From: Photobacterium profundum
GTDB lineage: Bacteria > Pseudomonadota > Gammaproteobacteria > Enterobacterales > Vibrionaceae
Length of the DNA: 64,000 nucleotides
Direction: 5' to 3'
Assembly (NCBI RefSeq): GCF_003026285.1
Contig: NZ_PYOD01000002.1
Location: 496,001 to 560,000 of the forward strand
The position numbers and the translations under genes were made by a program. The notes under the pieces are model-generated. The model made no database searches. It worked only from the letters and a program-made list of their open reading frames with translations, and had not been told where the DNA came from. Positions 17,721 to 25,458 of the stretch are shown one piece after another (the first letter of the stretch is position 1; each line of letters opens with the position of its first letter).

Positions 17721-17828
17721 CCGATAAATCTTACTTTAGATGCCAACCTGTATTGTTATACCTAAGTTATATTTTTCGACAACACAGTTGTTGTCGTCAT
17801 TTTTTAATTAGACGATATGGAGAGGGAA

Positions 17829-19187
17829 ATGAACATACTTGGTTATTTCCAGAAACTTGGTAATGCATTGATGTTCCCAATTGCAGTACTACCGGTTGCT
17901 GGTATGTTGTTACGCTTTGGTCAACCAGACTTATTAGATATTCCTTTTATAGCCGCTGGCGGACAAGCGATATTTACCAACTTAGCACTGTTATTTGCAA
18001 TGGGGGTTGCAGGTGGCTTTTCAAAAGATAATTCAGCCGCTGCTGCAATTGCAGCCTGTGTAGGTTACTTCATTATGACCGCCGCTATCGGCTCGCTAAA
18101 CCCTAATGTCGACCCAGGGGTTGCTGGCGGTATCGTTATTGGTTTAACTGCTGGGCACCTGTATAACCGCTTCCACAACATTAAATTACCTGAGTTCCTA
18201 GGTTTCTTTGCCGGTAAGCGATTCGTACCTATTATTACGGGCCTTGCAGCATTAATCTTAGCGTATGGTTTTTCTGTTATTTGGCCACCGATCCAATCTG
18301 TGATCAATGACCTTGGTCATTGGATTTTAAGCAGTGGTACACCTGGTGAGTTTGCTTATGGTGTTGCTAACCGCTTACTTATTCCTATTGGGCTTCATCA
18401 CATTTTGAACACCATGGTGTGGTTCGTCTTTGGTGAATACAACGGTGCGACAGGCGAAATTGCACGCTTTATGGCTGGCGATCCAAACGCAGGATTAATT
18501 CTTGGTGGCTTCTTCCCTGTAATCATGTTCGGCCTACCTGCAGCGGCAGCGGCTTTTTATGTAACAGCCAAAAAAGAAAATAAAGCGCGTGTTGGCGGTA
18601 TGCTATTAAGTGTTGCATTTACAGCATTCTTAACAGGTATTACTGAACCTATCGAATTCATGTTCATGTTCCTAGCTCCTGCATTGTATTTAGTTCACGC
18701 AATCCTAATGGGCGTGAGCTTAGTACTAGCATCAATGTTGGATATTCACTTAGCCTTTAGTTTCTCTTCTGGCTTAATTGATTACTTGATCAACTTTAAT
18801 GCGCCTGCGGCTAAAAATGCTTGGATGGTTATTCCATTAGGTCTTGGCTTAGGTGTTGTTTACTTCGTTACTTTTGTCACTGTTATCCGTGTATTCAACT
18901 TGAAAACTCCAGGTCGTGAAGACGCACCGAAAACAGACAATAAAGAAGTTGATGCGGGTGACCTTGCAAAAGAATACTTAGCGGCACTTGGTGGCAAAGA
19001 TAATCTAACCGATATTTCTTCATGTATTACTCGTTTACGCTTAGGCATTGTTGACCGCAGTATTATTGATGACGATAAACTGAAAAACTTAGGTGCTAAA
19101 GCTGTCGTTAATGTTGGTTCTGCCAACCTACAAGTTATCTTAGGTCCTCAAGCGGAGTCTATTGCGACACAAATGAAGTCGCTATAA
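17829..19187 (+). CDS. nagE: PTS N-acetylglucosamine-type transporter, IICB
   Basis: 452 residues. The IIC domain begins MNILGYFQKLGNALMFPIAV, closely like NagE, and includes GVANRLLIPIGLHHILNT and LTGITEPIEFMF, typical of the glucose superfamily. After a linker (NLKTPGRED) the IIB domain carries the phospho-cysteine in DISSCITRLRL. The C-terminal IIA domain of E. coli NagE is absent, so an external IIA (Crr) must supply phosphate. The start at 17829 follows GAGAGGGAA; an in-frame ATG 12 bases upstream is less likely. N-acetylglucosamine is the likely sugar; glucose is possible. Confidence 0.88.
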   Translation: MNILGYFQKLGNALMFPIAVLPVAGMLLRFGQPDLLDIPFIAAGGQAIFTNLALLFAMGVAGGFSKDNSAAAAIAACVGYFIMTAAIGSLNPNVDPGVAGGIVIGLTAGHLYNRFHNIKLPEFLGFFAGKRFVPIITGLAALILAYGFSVIWPPIQSVINDLGHWILSSGTPGEFAYGVANRLLIPIGLHHILNTMVWFVFGEYNGATGEIARFMAGDPNAGLILGGFFPVIMFGLPAAAAAFYVTAKKENKARVGGMLLSVAFTAFLTGITEPIEFMFMFLAPALYLVHAILMGVSLVLASMLDIHLAFSFSSGLIDYLINFNAPAAKNAWMVIPLGLGLGVVYFVTFVTVIRVFNLKTPGREDAPKTDNKEVDAGDLAKEYLAALGGKDNLTDISSCITRLRLGIVDRSIIDDDKLKNLGAKAVVNVGSANLQVILGPQAESIATQMKSL

Positions 19188-19232
19188 GAAAGAGAATACA
19201 AAATAGCAACTTTACCCCCTAGAGTTGCTCTA

Positions 19233-19259
19233 CGGCCTGCCCTTGGTAGGCCGTTTTTT
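19233..19259 (+). terminator. nagE terminator
   Basis: CGGCCTGCC pairs with GGTAGGCCG (one G-U) around a three-base loop, followed by six T, 45 bp after the nagE stop. Confidence 0.85.
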
Positions 19260-19320
19260 ATTATAATAGTATGACTTCTGCATCTATAATGGCGACAAAA
19301 CGATGCGATATACCATCACC

Positions 19321-19341
19321 TAGCATTTAGCATTTAGCATT
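19321..19341 (+). repeat. Three tandem TAGCATT units before the response regulator
   Basis: A 7-bp unit occurs three times in a row, ending 15 bp before the ATG. OmpR-type regulators often bind direct repeats, but spacing here (7 bp) is shorter than one helical turn and it lies very close to the start. It may be a simple sequence repeat only. Confidence 0.5.
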
Positions 19342-19356
19342 TAAAATAGGTCTCAA

Positions 19357-20034
19357 ATGAAAATACTGGTTATCGAAGATGATCTAACCACTCGTGAATT
19401 TATCGCGAAAGGTTTACGTGAGCATGGCTTTGTTGTTGACGAAGCAGACGATGGTCATAAAGGCTTAATGATGGCGACCAGTTGCGAATATCAACTGGTC
19501 ATTTTAGACCGAATGCTGCCTATTTTAGATGGAATAAAGGTCTTGGCGGCTATACGGGCAACTGAAAATCAAACACCTATATTAATCCTCAGTGCAATGG
19601 ATAGCGTGGAAGATCGTGTTACAGGCCTAACAGCGGGTAGCGATGATTACTTAACCAAACCTTTTGCCTTAGCAGAGTTGATTGCTCGCGCTCAAATATT
19701 AGTAAAACGCCACCACTCTTCAACAAAAATCGTGACTGAATATGTTTACGATGATCTACGATTAGACATGAAATCACACCGAGTATGGCGAGGTGAACGT
19801 TTACTTAATTTACAACAGAAAGAGTTTTTATTGCTGCAATACTTACTGGAGCACGCTGAAAATGTAGTCTCTAGAATGAGTTTATTTGAATCGGTGTGGA
19901 GTTATCACTTTGACCCTAAAACCAATGTGATCGATGTACATATTGCAAACCTGCGTAAAAAATTAGAAGAAAATGGTGAGTTAAGTTTAATCCATACAAT
20001 CCGAGGTGCAGGCTATGTCCTTCGCAGGTCCTGA
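19357..20034 (+). CDS. OmpR-family response regulator
   Basis: 225 residues. The receiver domain has the acidic pair EDD at residues 7-9, the phospho-acceptor Asp in LVILDRMLP (about residue 51), and Lys in YLTKPFALAEL. The C-terminal winged helix ends with TNVIDVHIANLRKKLE and IHTIRGAGYVL, as in PhoB/OmpR DNA-binding domains. It overlaps the histidine kinase gene by 20 bases and forms a two-component pair with it. Proximity to dgkA and eptA suggests a PmrA/CarR-like role in lipid A modification, which is inference only. Confidence 0.93.
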   Translation: MKILVIEDDLTTREFIAKGLREHGFVVDEADDGHKGLMMATSCEYQLVILDRMLPILDGIKVLAAIRATENQTPILILSAMDSVEDRVTGLTAGSDDYLTKPFALAELIARAQILVKRHHSSTKIVTEYVYDDLRLDMKSHRVWRGERLLNLQQKEFLLLQYLLEHAENVVSRMSLFESVWSYHFDPKTNVIDVHIANLRKKLEENGELSLIHTIRGAGYVLRRS

Positions 20035-21328
20035 TAACCTTTCACGCTCTTCAATATTCAAAGTATTACTGTACTTCATTGCCTGTGTTGCACTGATTTT
20101 TATTCTATTTATCCACCAAGTCTTCGTGAGTTCTGAAACGTTTTACCATAAACAGCTAAAACGTGAACTCAATAGTGAAACAAGTACTTTCTCAATGCTG
20201 GCCGACACCGGCAATATTGAAAGCATCCATCAATCTGTCGCAAACAGAAGTAAACAAAATAACGCATTTACCTATCGCATTAGTAGTGCCTCGTATCCAA
20301 CGACAAGTATTTCGTACCCAGCTGTATTAGCAGGCAATAGCGTCAACGTACAAAATATTGGCCAGCCGGAAAGCATTATTTTATTACCCAATAAAGAACA
20401 ATTGGTGATTGGAATTAACCCCGAATTATTGCAAGAATACCGTGACACCGTCACCCCAATGTTGCTTACAGGTATCGCTATTCCGGTTATTTTAATGCTA
20501 GCAGGGGCAACATTATTTGCGGTTTCAATACTCAATAAACTCAGCCAAGTAAACCAAGGGATGAATCGGGTTATCTATGGTGAAAAAGGGGTCAAACTGC
20601 CTGTTAGCCGTAATGATGATGAATTTGATATCTTAGCCATCCACTTAAATTTTCTTATCGAACAAGTTGAAAAAAAAGAAAATTCACTCAAATCATTATC
20701 AGTCGGTATGGCGCATGACTTGCGAACCCCTATTGCCCGTATGAAATTACGTTTAGAGAGCTTGCTGACTACTGGTAATTCCCCTCACCAAAATGAATTA
20801 GAAGCCTGTCACGACGATCTTGAAGTCTTACTTGGCATGTTCAACGGCATGTTGGAAATCGCAAATTTAAACAGTGGTAAGCAGAACTTAGAAAAAGAAT
20901 ACGTTGATCTCAGTAAAATTAGCCAGGACGTGATTGAGTTCTTACTGCCAATTTCTGACGAGAAAAAACAAAATTTATACTTGCGCCAAGATGCCCCTTA
21001 TCACTTACAAGGTGAGCCCAGCTTATTGTTTCGTGCCATTTATAATTTGGTTGAAAATGCGATTAAATATACCCCTGAGCGTGGAGAAATTATCATCATT
21101 GTCGATAACTTTGGATTAGTTGTAATAGACAACGGCTATGGGGTTTCAGATGAGGATAAAGAACGTATTCGTGAGCCGATGTTTCGCGTTGATCGTAGCC
21201 GAACACACCAAGGTTTTGGGCTGGGATTATCGTTAGTAGAAGCGGTTATTGTCTGTCATGGTGGCAAGCTTGCTTTTAGCGATAATAATCCTGGACTACG
21301 TGCACGTCTATTACTCCCTCCCTCTTAA
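20015..21328 (+). CDS. Sensor histidine kinase
   Basis: 437 residues from ATG 20015 (the upstream GTG at 20006 is less likely). Two membrane helices flank a periplasmic sensor region of about 130 residues; a HAMP-like linker follows. The H-box is MAHDLRTPIARMK, the N-box NLVENAIKYTPERG, then DNGYGVSD and GFGLGLSLVEAV for ATP binding. It would phosphorylate the regulator encoded just upstream. The periplasmic region has no motif I can link to a ligand; acidic clusters expected for metal sensing are not obvious. Confidence 0.93.
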   Translation: MSFAGPDNLSRSSIFKVLLYFIACVALIFILFIHQVFVSSETFYHKQLKRELNSETSTFSMLADTGNIESIHQSVANRSKQNNAFTYRISSASYPTTSISYPAVLAGNSVNVQNIGQPESIILLPNKEQLVIGINPELLQEYRDTVTPMLLTGIAIPVILMLAGATLFAVSILNKLSQVNQGMNRVIYGEKGVKLPVSRNDDEFDILAIHLNFLIEQVEKKENSLKSLSVGMAHDLRTPIARMKLRLESLLTTGNSPHQNELEACHDDLEVLLGMFNGMLEIANLNSGKQNLEKEYVDLSKISQDVIEFLLPISDEKKQNLYLRQDAPYHLQGEPSLLFRAIYNLVENAIKYTPERGEIIIIVDNFGLVVIDNGYGVSDEDKERIREPMFRVDRSRTHQGFGLGLSLVEAVIVCHGGKLAFSDNNPGLRARLLLPPS

Positions 21329-21377
21329 TTAGGCTAAAAAAGCCCCCAACAATGATGTAATGCCGATCGTTTAAAAA

Positions 21378-21720
21378 GACTTGAATGATCCTGTGGCTGA
21401 TAGATAAGCCCTTCTTGCAATAGGCAAAGTCAGTATTCGGCGACGCCGGTTGCCAGCCCAGCAAGCAGTTGGGCTTGTCATCCTCATGGGCTTGATGTGT
21501 AATCAATCGATTAAAGAAGTCTGCGGTTTAATGGATTTTTCATTGCAGTCAACAGGAAGTAATACCTGGTCTCATGTTGCGCCGAGTGTTCTGACTGACT
21601 GCCGAAAACGCCTTGGTGAAGCGCCAATATCTTATTTATTCAAGACGTCCAGCGTAGCCTGGAGGAACCGACATTATCCCAGCAGGAGCCGCTTGGGCTA
21701 CATACCCTCGCTATTGATGA
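21378..21720 (+). pseudogene. Truncated IS4-type transposase remnant
   Basis: Conceptual translation gives ALLAIGKVSIRRRRLPAQQA, then GLMCNQSIKEVCGLMDFSLQ and SVLTDCRKRLGEAPISYLFK, the N-terminal region of IS4-family transposases as I know them. An in-frame TAA lies just before this stretch. After VAWR the frame shifts to one reading EEPTLSQQEPLGLHTLAIDE, then similarity ends at the AIDG-like motif. The catalytic DDE region is gone and no terminal inverted repeats were found, so the element is dead. Confidence 0.7.
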
Positions 21721-21963
21721 GAGACTGTGCTCTATGAGCTTTGACATTTTACACTTGTCTTAACAACAAAATGTACAAATCAATCATATGAGATATAACC
21801 ATTGCAAATGCAACAGCTCGAATATATGCCTCTGAAGGATAACATAAGATAAAATAAACATCGCAAGTATGATCAGCATCCCAATCTTTTGTTACATTTA
21901 TACTTACTTGCAGTAAGTGCGTGATATTATTAAAAAAAATAAACCCACTCAGGTAACAAACAC

Positions 21964-22839
21964 ATGGGAACGTTTCGTCAGATATTGGATACACATCCAA
22001 ATCCTTGTGTCGTTCATATCAATTTTGTTCCAAAATATGCCAATGATGCTTTCGCTGTTTTTAGTGGTCTTGAAACCGCCGAAGATGTATTGAATTTAGA
22101 AACGATTAAAGTCTTATTTGAAAAATCCCATTGGGCTGAAGCTGATCAGCGTTACCACAACGTGATTGAATTGGGTCTCCCTAGTCCGCGTCAAACCATT
22201 AATCATACAAATATGAACGGCAACCCAATGATCGCAGAAATCACAGACAATGTGGTTGACTGGGAAGGTCAAAAAGCACTCTGCACGTTTATTAGTGTCG
22301 TCACAGATCGCATTCAACGAGAAAAGCAGCTCATTAACCTCGCTGCTCGTGATGAATTAACGGGGTTATTTAACCGTCGCTACTTCATTGAAACATACAA
22401 TACTCTTATCAAATCTGGGAGTATTCATGAGTATTCAATGGCGATTGTTGATATTGATTTATTCAAAAATGTTAACGACAGTTACGGTCATTTAGCGGGT
22501 GACAAAATGCTTACCCACATCGCAAATACTGTTTCAGAGTCTATGAATGAAGATGAGCATATTGCACGATTAGGAGGAGAAGAGTTCGTATTATTACTAA
22601 AAGAAGGCTCTCATGTTAAATTAGTTTCTCGCCTTGAAACACTAAGAGATACGATTCAAAATCAAAAAGTATCCGTTTTATCAACACATAACGTCCCTTC
22701 TGTAATTTCATGTACCGTCTCCATTGGACTAACTAAAATAATGAAAAATACCACCTTTAAATCAAGTTATTTCAAAGCAGATCGTGCACTTTACCAAGCA
22801 AAAAGAAATGGTCGCAATCAAGTCGTATTTGACCTGTGA
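21964..22839 (+). CDS. Diguanylate cyclase with N-terminal PAS-like domain
   Basis: 291 residues. The first ~110 residues resemble a PAS fold (CVVHINFVPKYANDAFAVFS, then EITDNVVDWEGQKALCTFIS). The GGDEF domain starts at LAARDELTGLFNRRYFIE and carries the active-site motif RLGGEEF and metal Asp in IVDIDLFKNVND, so cyclic-di-GMP synthesis is expected. No RxxD inhibitory site is seen immediately before GGEEF. No membrane segment, thus cytosolic. The ribosome site is weak. It lies between a dead transposase and dgkA. Confidence 0.88.
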   Translation: MGTFRQILDTHPNPCVVHINFVPKYANDAFAVFSGLETAEDVLNLETIKVLFEKSHWAEADQRYHNVIELGLPSPRQTINHTNMNGNPMIAEITDNVVDWEGQKALCTFISVVTDRIQREKQLINLAARDELTGLFNRRYFIETYNTLIKSGSIHEYSMAIVDIDLFKNVNDSYGHLAGDKMLTHIANTVSESMNEDEHIARLGGEEFVLLLKEGSHVKLVSRLETLRDTIQNQKVSVLSTHNVPSVISCTVSIGLTKIMKNTTFKSSYFKADRALYQAKRNGRNQVVFDL

Positions 22840-22912
22840 TAATTCAAACCATTTTATTGAGATGTAGAACTATAAGGTTATTTAACTGTATAAAAACACG
22901 GTTAAACAATCT

Positions 22913-23269
22913 TTAGAGTAAAATAACCAACCATGTAATGGCGACAAAACACATTGAAACAAAAACCGCAGCAGAGCCAATATCTTTTGCTCGCCCGCTC
23001 AATTCATGATGCTCAGAACCAATACGATCAACGACGGCTTCTATGGCAGAATTAATTAGCTCGACTATCACCACAAGAAACATGCTTGCAATCATTGCCA
23101 GCTGCTCAAATTTAGTCACCGGAAGAAAGCAAGTGACGATAGTCAATACAACTAATAGTACCGATTCTTGACGAAATGCTGCTTCATTTATCCATGCTGC
23201 TTTCAATCCCTGAATGGAATACCCTGCTGCATCAATAACGCGTTTTATCCCTGTAGCGCCAGGTTTCAT
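22913..23269 (-). CDS. dgkA: Diacylglycerol kinase
   Basis: 118 residues from ATG 23269 (the frame is open to 23338 but that extension is not family-like). Three membrane helices and the signature VVIVELINSAIEAVVDRI followed by HELSGRAKDIGSAAVF, with catalytic Glu residues, identify the small integral-membrane DgkA. It phosphorylates diacylglycerol to phosphatidic acid. The gene follows eptA on the same strand with a 133-bp gap. EptA produces diacylglycerol from phosphatidylethanolamine, so DgkA can recycle the by-product. Confidence 0.93.
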   Translation of the reverse strand: MKPGATGIKRVIDAAGYSIQGLKAAWINEAAFRQESVLLVVLTIVTCFLPVTKFEQLAMIASMFLVVIVELINSAIEAVVDRIGSEHHELSGRAKDIGSAAVFVSMCFVAITWLVILL

Positions 23270-23312
23270 TATTACACTCTCTATTATGAATAATACCAAT
23301 CTATAATGGTAT

Positions 23313-23384
23313 AAATGCTCATTAAAACCAACGAGCATTTTTTGTTAACTATCAAATACGGTTCGATATATAATCATCGAACCG
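23313..23384. repeat. Two hairpins between eptA and dgkA
   Basis: AAATGCTC/GAGCATTT (23313-23320, 23333-23340) is followed by T residues on the plus strand. CGGTTCGAT/ATCGAACCG (23359-23367, 23376-23384) has an eight-base loop and no T-run. They may weaken readthrough from eptA into dgkA, or protect the eptA mRNA end. Confidence 0.5.
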
Positions 23385-23402
23385 TGTAAATATATACCCA
23401 AG

Positions 23403-25025
23403 TTACTTCGCCAACTGTTCGCATGTTAAAAATATATCGAGGTCAGGTTTATATTCTGCAGTCTTCACATCCATCATACCAAGAACAGAATGGAATAAAT
23501 TATCTTGTGAATATCCCCCCACTTCAGCTTCTTTACTGAGACATTCGCGGTCAATATGTCGGTCTTGTTGGAACGGTGGCGATAACCACATAATCATAGG
23601 TACTGTGGTTTGCTCTTTAGGGGCGATATTATAAGGAAGACCATGCAGGTACACCCCCTCTTCACCAAGAGATTCACCATGATCAGCGAGGTAGAACATG
23701 GCGGTATTATGGCTACTTTCGTCATTTTTTAAAATAGTAATAACGCTATTTAAAATATGGTCGGTGTAGAGAATCGAATTATCATAAGTATTTAATAATT
23801 CTTCTTTTGAGCAACCTTGGATTTCGCTTGTATTACATGTGGGTTTGAAGACTTTAAATTCATCAGGATAACGATCATTATAGGTCGGTCCATGGCTACC
23901 AATTAAATGCAATACAACGACCGAATCTTGTTCTAAAGATCCGATATATTCTTTGAGTTGCTCAAGTAAAATGCCGTCATAACACGAACCTGAATGACAT
24001 AAACTAGGGTCAATTTCGGCAGACATCTCGATATGCTTTACACGATCACAAGCGCCTTTACACCCACCATCATTATCTTTCCACAATACATTGATGCCAG
24101 AATGCTGTAATACGTCTAATAACCCTTCTTGATGACGGGCAGTGGTGGCATTGTAAGTGGCCTTCGTCATATCAGAAAACATACATGGCAGTGAAACTGC
24201 CGTCGCAGTACCGCAAGAACTGACATTTTTAAAACTAATCACATCTTGTTGCGCTAATTGAGGGTTCGTTTGGCGGCTATAACCATTCAGTGAATAGTTC
24301 ATTGAGCGCGATGCTTCGCCAACAACTAATACTAAGACATTCTTTTTATCGTTCTTGTTGTGCTCATCGGTAGCATCATTACCAATTTCAATAAAGGGCA
24401 TATCAGCTTCTACGAGTTGGTATTTACCATACCGAAAGCCAGATGTTAGATAATTAGTTGGATTGATTAGGGCTTTTATTTCATTGTGATTCCTGACTAA
24501 AGAGGCATAGTCTTTGTAGTAAATCATCGCAATAAAAACGATGACAATCAAAGACACTAAAATACTCACAACCTTTACAGCCACTTCTTTAAAAACTGAT
24601 GATTGAAACACAAGCCTAAAACGGCTCAGCAAAAATATAGGTATAGCGGCTAGTGTGATTACCCAAAGCAGCAATGTGACAGAGAAGTAACTGCCCGCCT
24701 CGCCAGAATTAGTTTCAAACACATTCACTATCATCCCATAGTTAAAATATGCCCCGTAGTTATACATCGCGTAAGTTGCTAGGGTCGATAATATAATGAC
24801 GAAAGCAACTATCACACGATGAACATAAGGCCAAACTAGCAGGGTAAAAATAGCATTCATTATTGCTAAAATAACAATAGGAATAGAAATGACAAAACCA
24901 GTACTCGCTGCAGGTGTAATTGCAAATAAATCTTTAAGATGTACCCATAACGCTAAGTTCTGTAATAGTGTAAAAAACACCGCAATAATCAATGTATAGA
25001 TAATACTGTTAACGCGTAATTTCAT
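23403..25025 (-). CDS. eptA: Lipid A phosphoethanolamine transferase
   Basis: 540 residues: five N-terminal membrane helices (to about residue 175) and a periplasmic alkaline-phosphatase-like domain. The catalytic region is seen as LVVGEASRSMNYSLNGY, the nucleophile Thr in SCGTATAVSLPCMFS, HLIGSHGP, and LADHGESLGEEGVYLHG for zinc binding. Multiple Cys support disulphides typical of EptA/MCR. It transfers phosphoethanolamine from phosphatidylethanolamine to lipid A phosphates, lowering negative charge and polymyxin binding. Its stop codon overlaps one end of a dispersed repeat. Confidence 0.93.
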   Translation of the reverse strand: MKLRVNSIIYTLIIAVFFTLLQNLALWVHLKDLFAITPAASTGFVISIPIVILAIMNAIFTLLVWPYVHRVIVAFVIILSTLATYAMYNYGAYFNYGMIVNVFETNSGEAGSYFSVTLLLWVITLAAIPIFLLSRFRLVFQSSVFKEVAVKVVSILVSLIVIVFIAMIYYKDYASLVRNHNEIKALINPTNYLTSGFRYGKYQLVEADMPFIEIGNDATDEHNKNDKKNVLVLVVGEASRSMNYSLNGYSRQTNPQLAQQDVISFKNVSSCGTATAVSLPCMFSDMTKATYNATTARHQEGLLDVLQHSGINVLWKDNDGGCKGACDRVKHIEMSAEIDPSLCHSGSCYDGILLEQLKEYIGSLEQDSVVVLHLIGSHGPTYNDRYPDEFKVFKPTCNTSEIQGCSKEELLNTYDNSILYTDHILNSVITILKNDESSHNTAMFYLADHGESLGEEGVYLHGLPYNIAPKEQTTVPMIMWLSPPFQQDRHIDRECLSKEAEVGGYSQDNLFHSVLGMMDVKTAEYKPDLDIFLTCEQLAK

Positions 25026-25458
25026 ATTTATTCCAATTTGACGGTTCTATTCTTTAGCTATCTAAGTCAGTTAATCATGACATATAAAACAAAACTCATA
25101 AGTTTTATGAATACTTTCCAGTCCGGATTATGAACAGCGTGCAGTAGAATGGGAATCGATAAATATCAGAAATCACAATACATAAAAACAATCTTAGTTT
25201 ACTAATGTGAGAACAGTATGCATAAATACAAAAAAACATGCATCAAAGCGAGTAAACCTATAGATATAGTCTGTTGATTTGTAAGTTTATTTTTTCTAAT
25301 CTCAATGAAGAACCAGTAATCCAATACCATGCTGTTGAAATTGGCATTATTTCTAGGCTCAATAACACATATCCATACATTCAGTGTGGATATGTATACA
25401 TTTCACTTTTACACTCCTCCCGTTACTTACCTTTTCACCACTACAATTAGGAATACCC
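25026..25458. other. Intergenic region between eptA and the haemolysin gene
   Basis: 433 bp of AT-rich DNA carrying divergent promoters. An inverted repeat ACATATCCA/TGGATATGT (25367-25375 and 25387-25395) lies about 65 bp before the haemolysin ATG and could be an operator. AAAACT-CATA-AGTTTT near 25090 is a small hairpin. No ORF with a ribosome site is apparent beyond the toxin gene. Confidence 0.5.
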
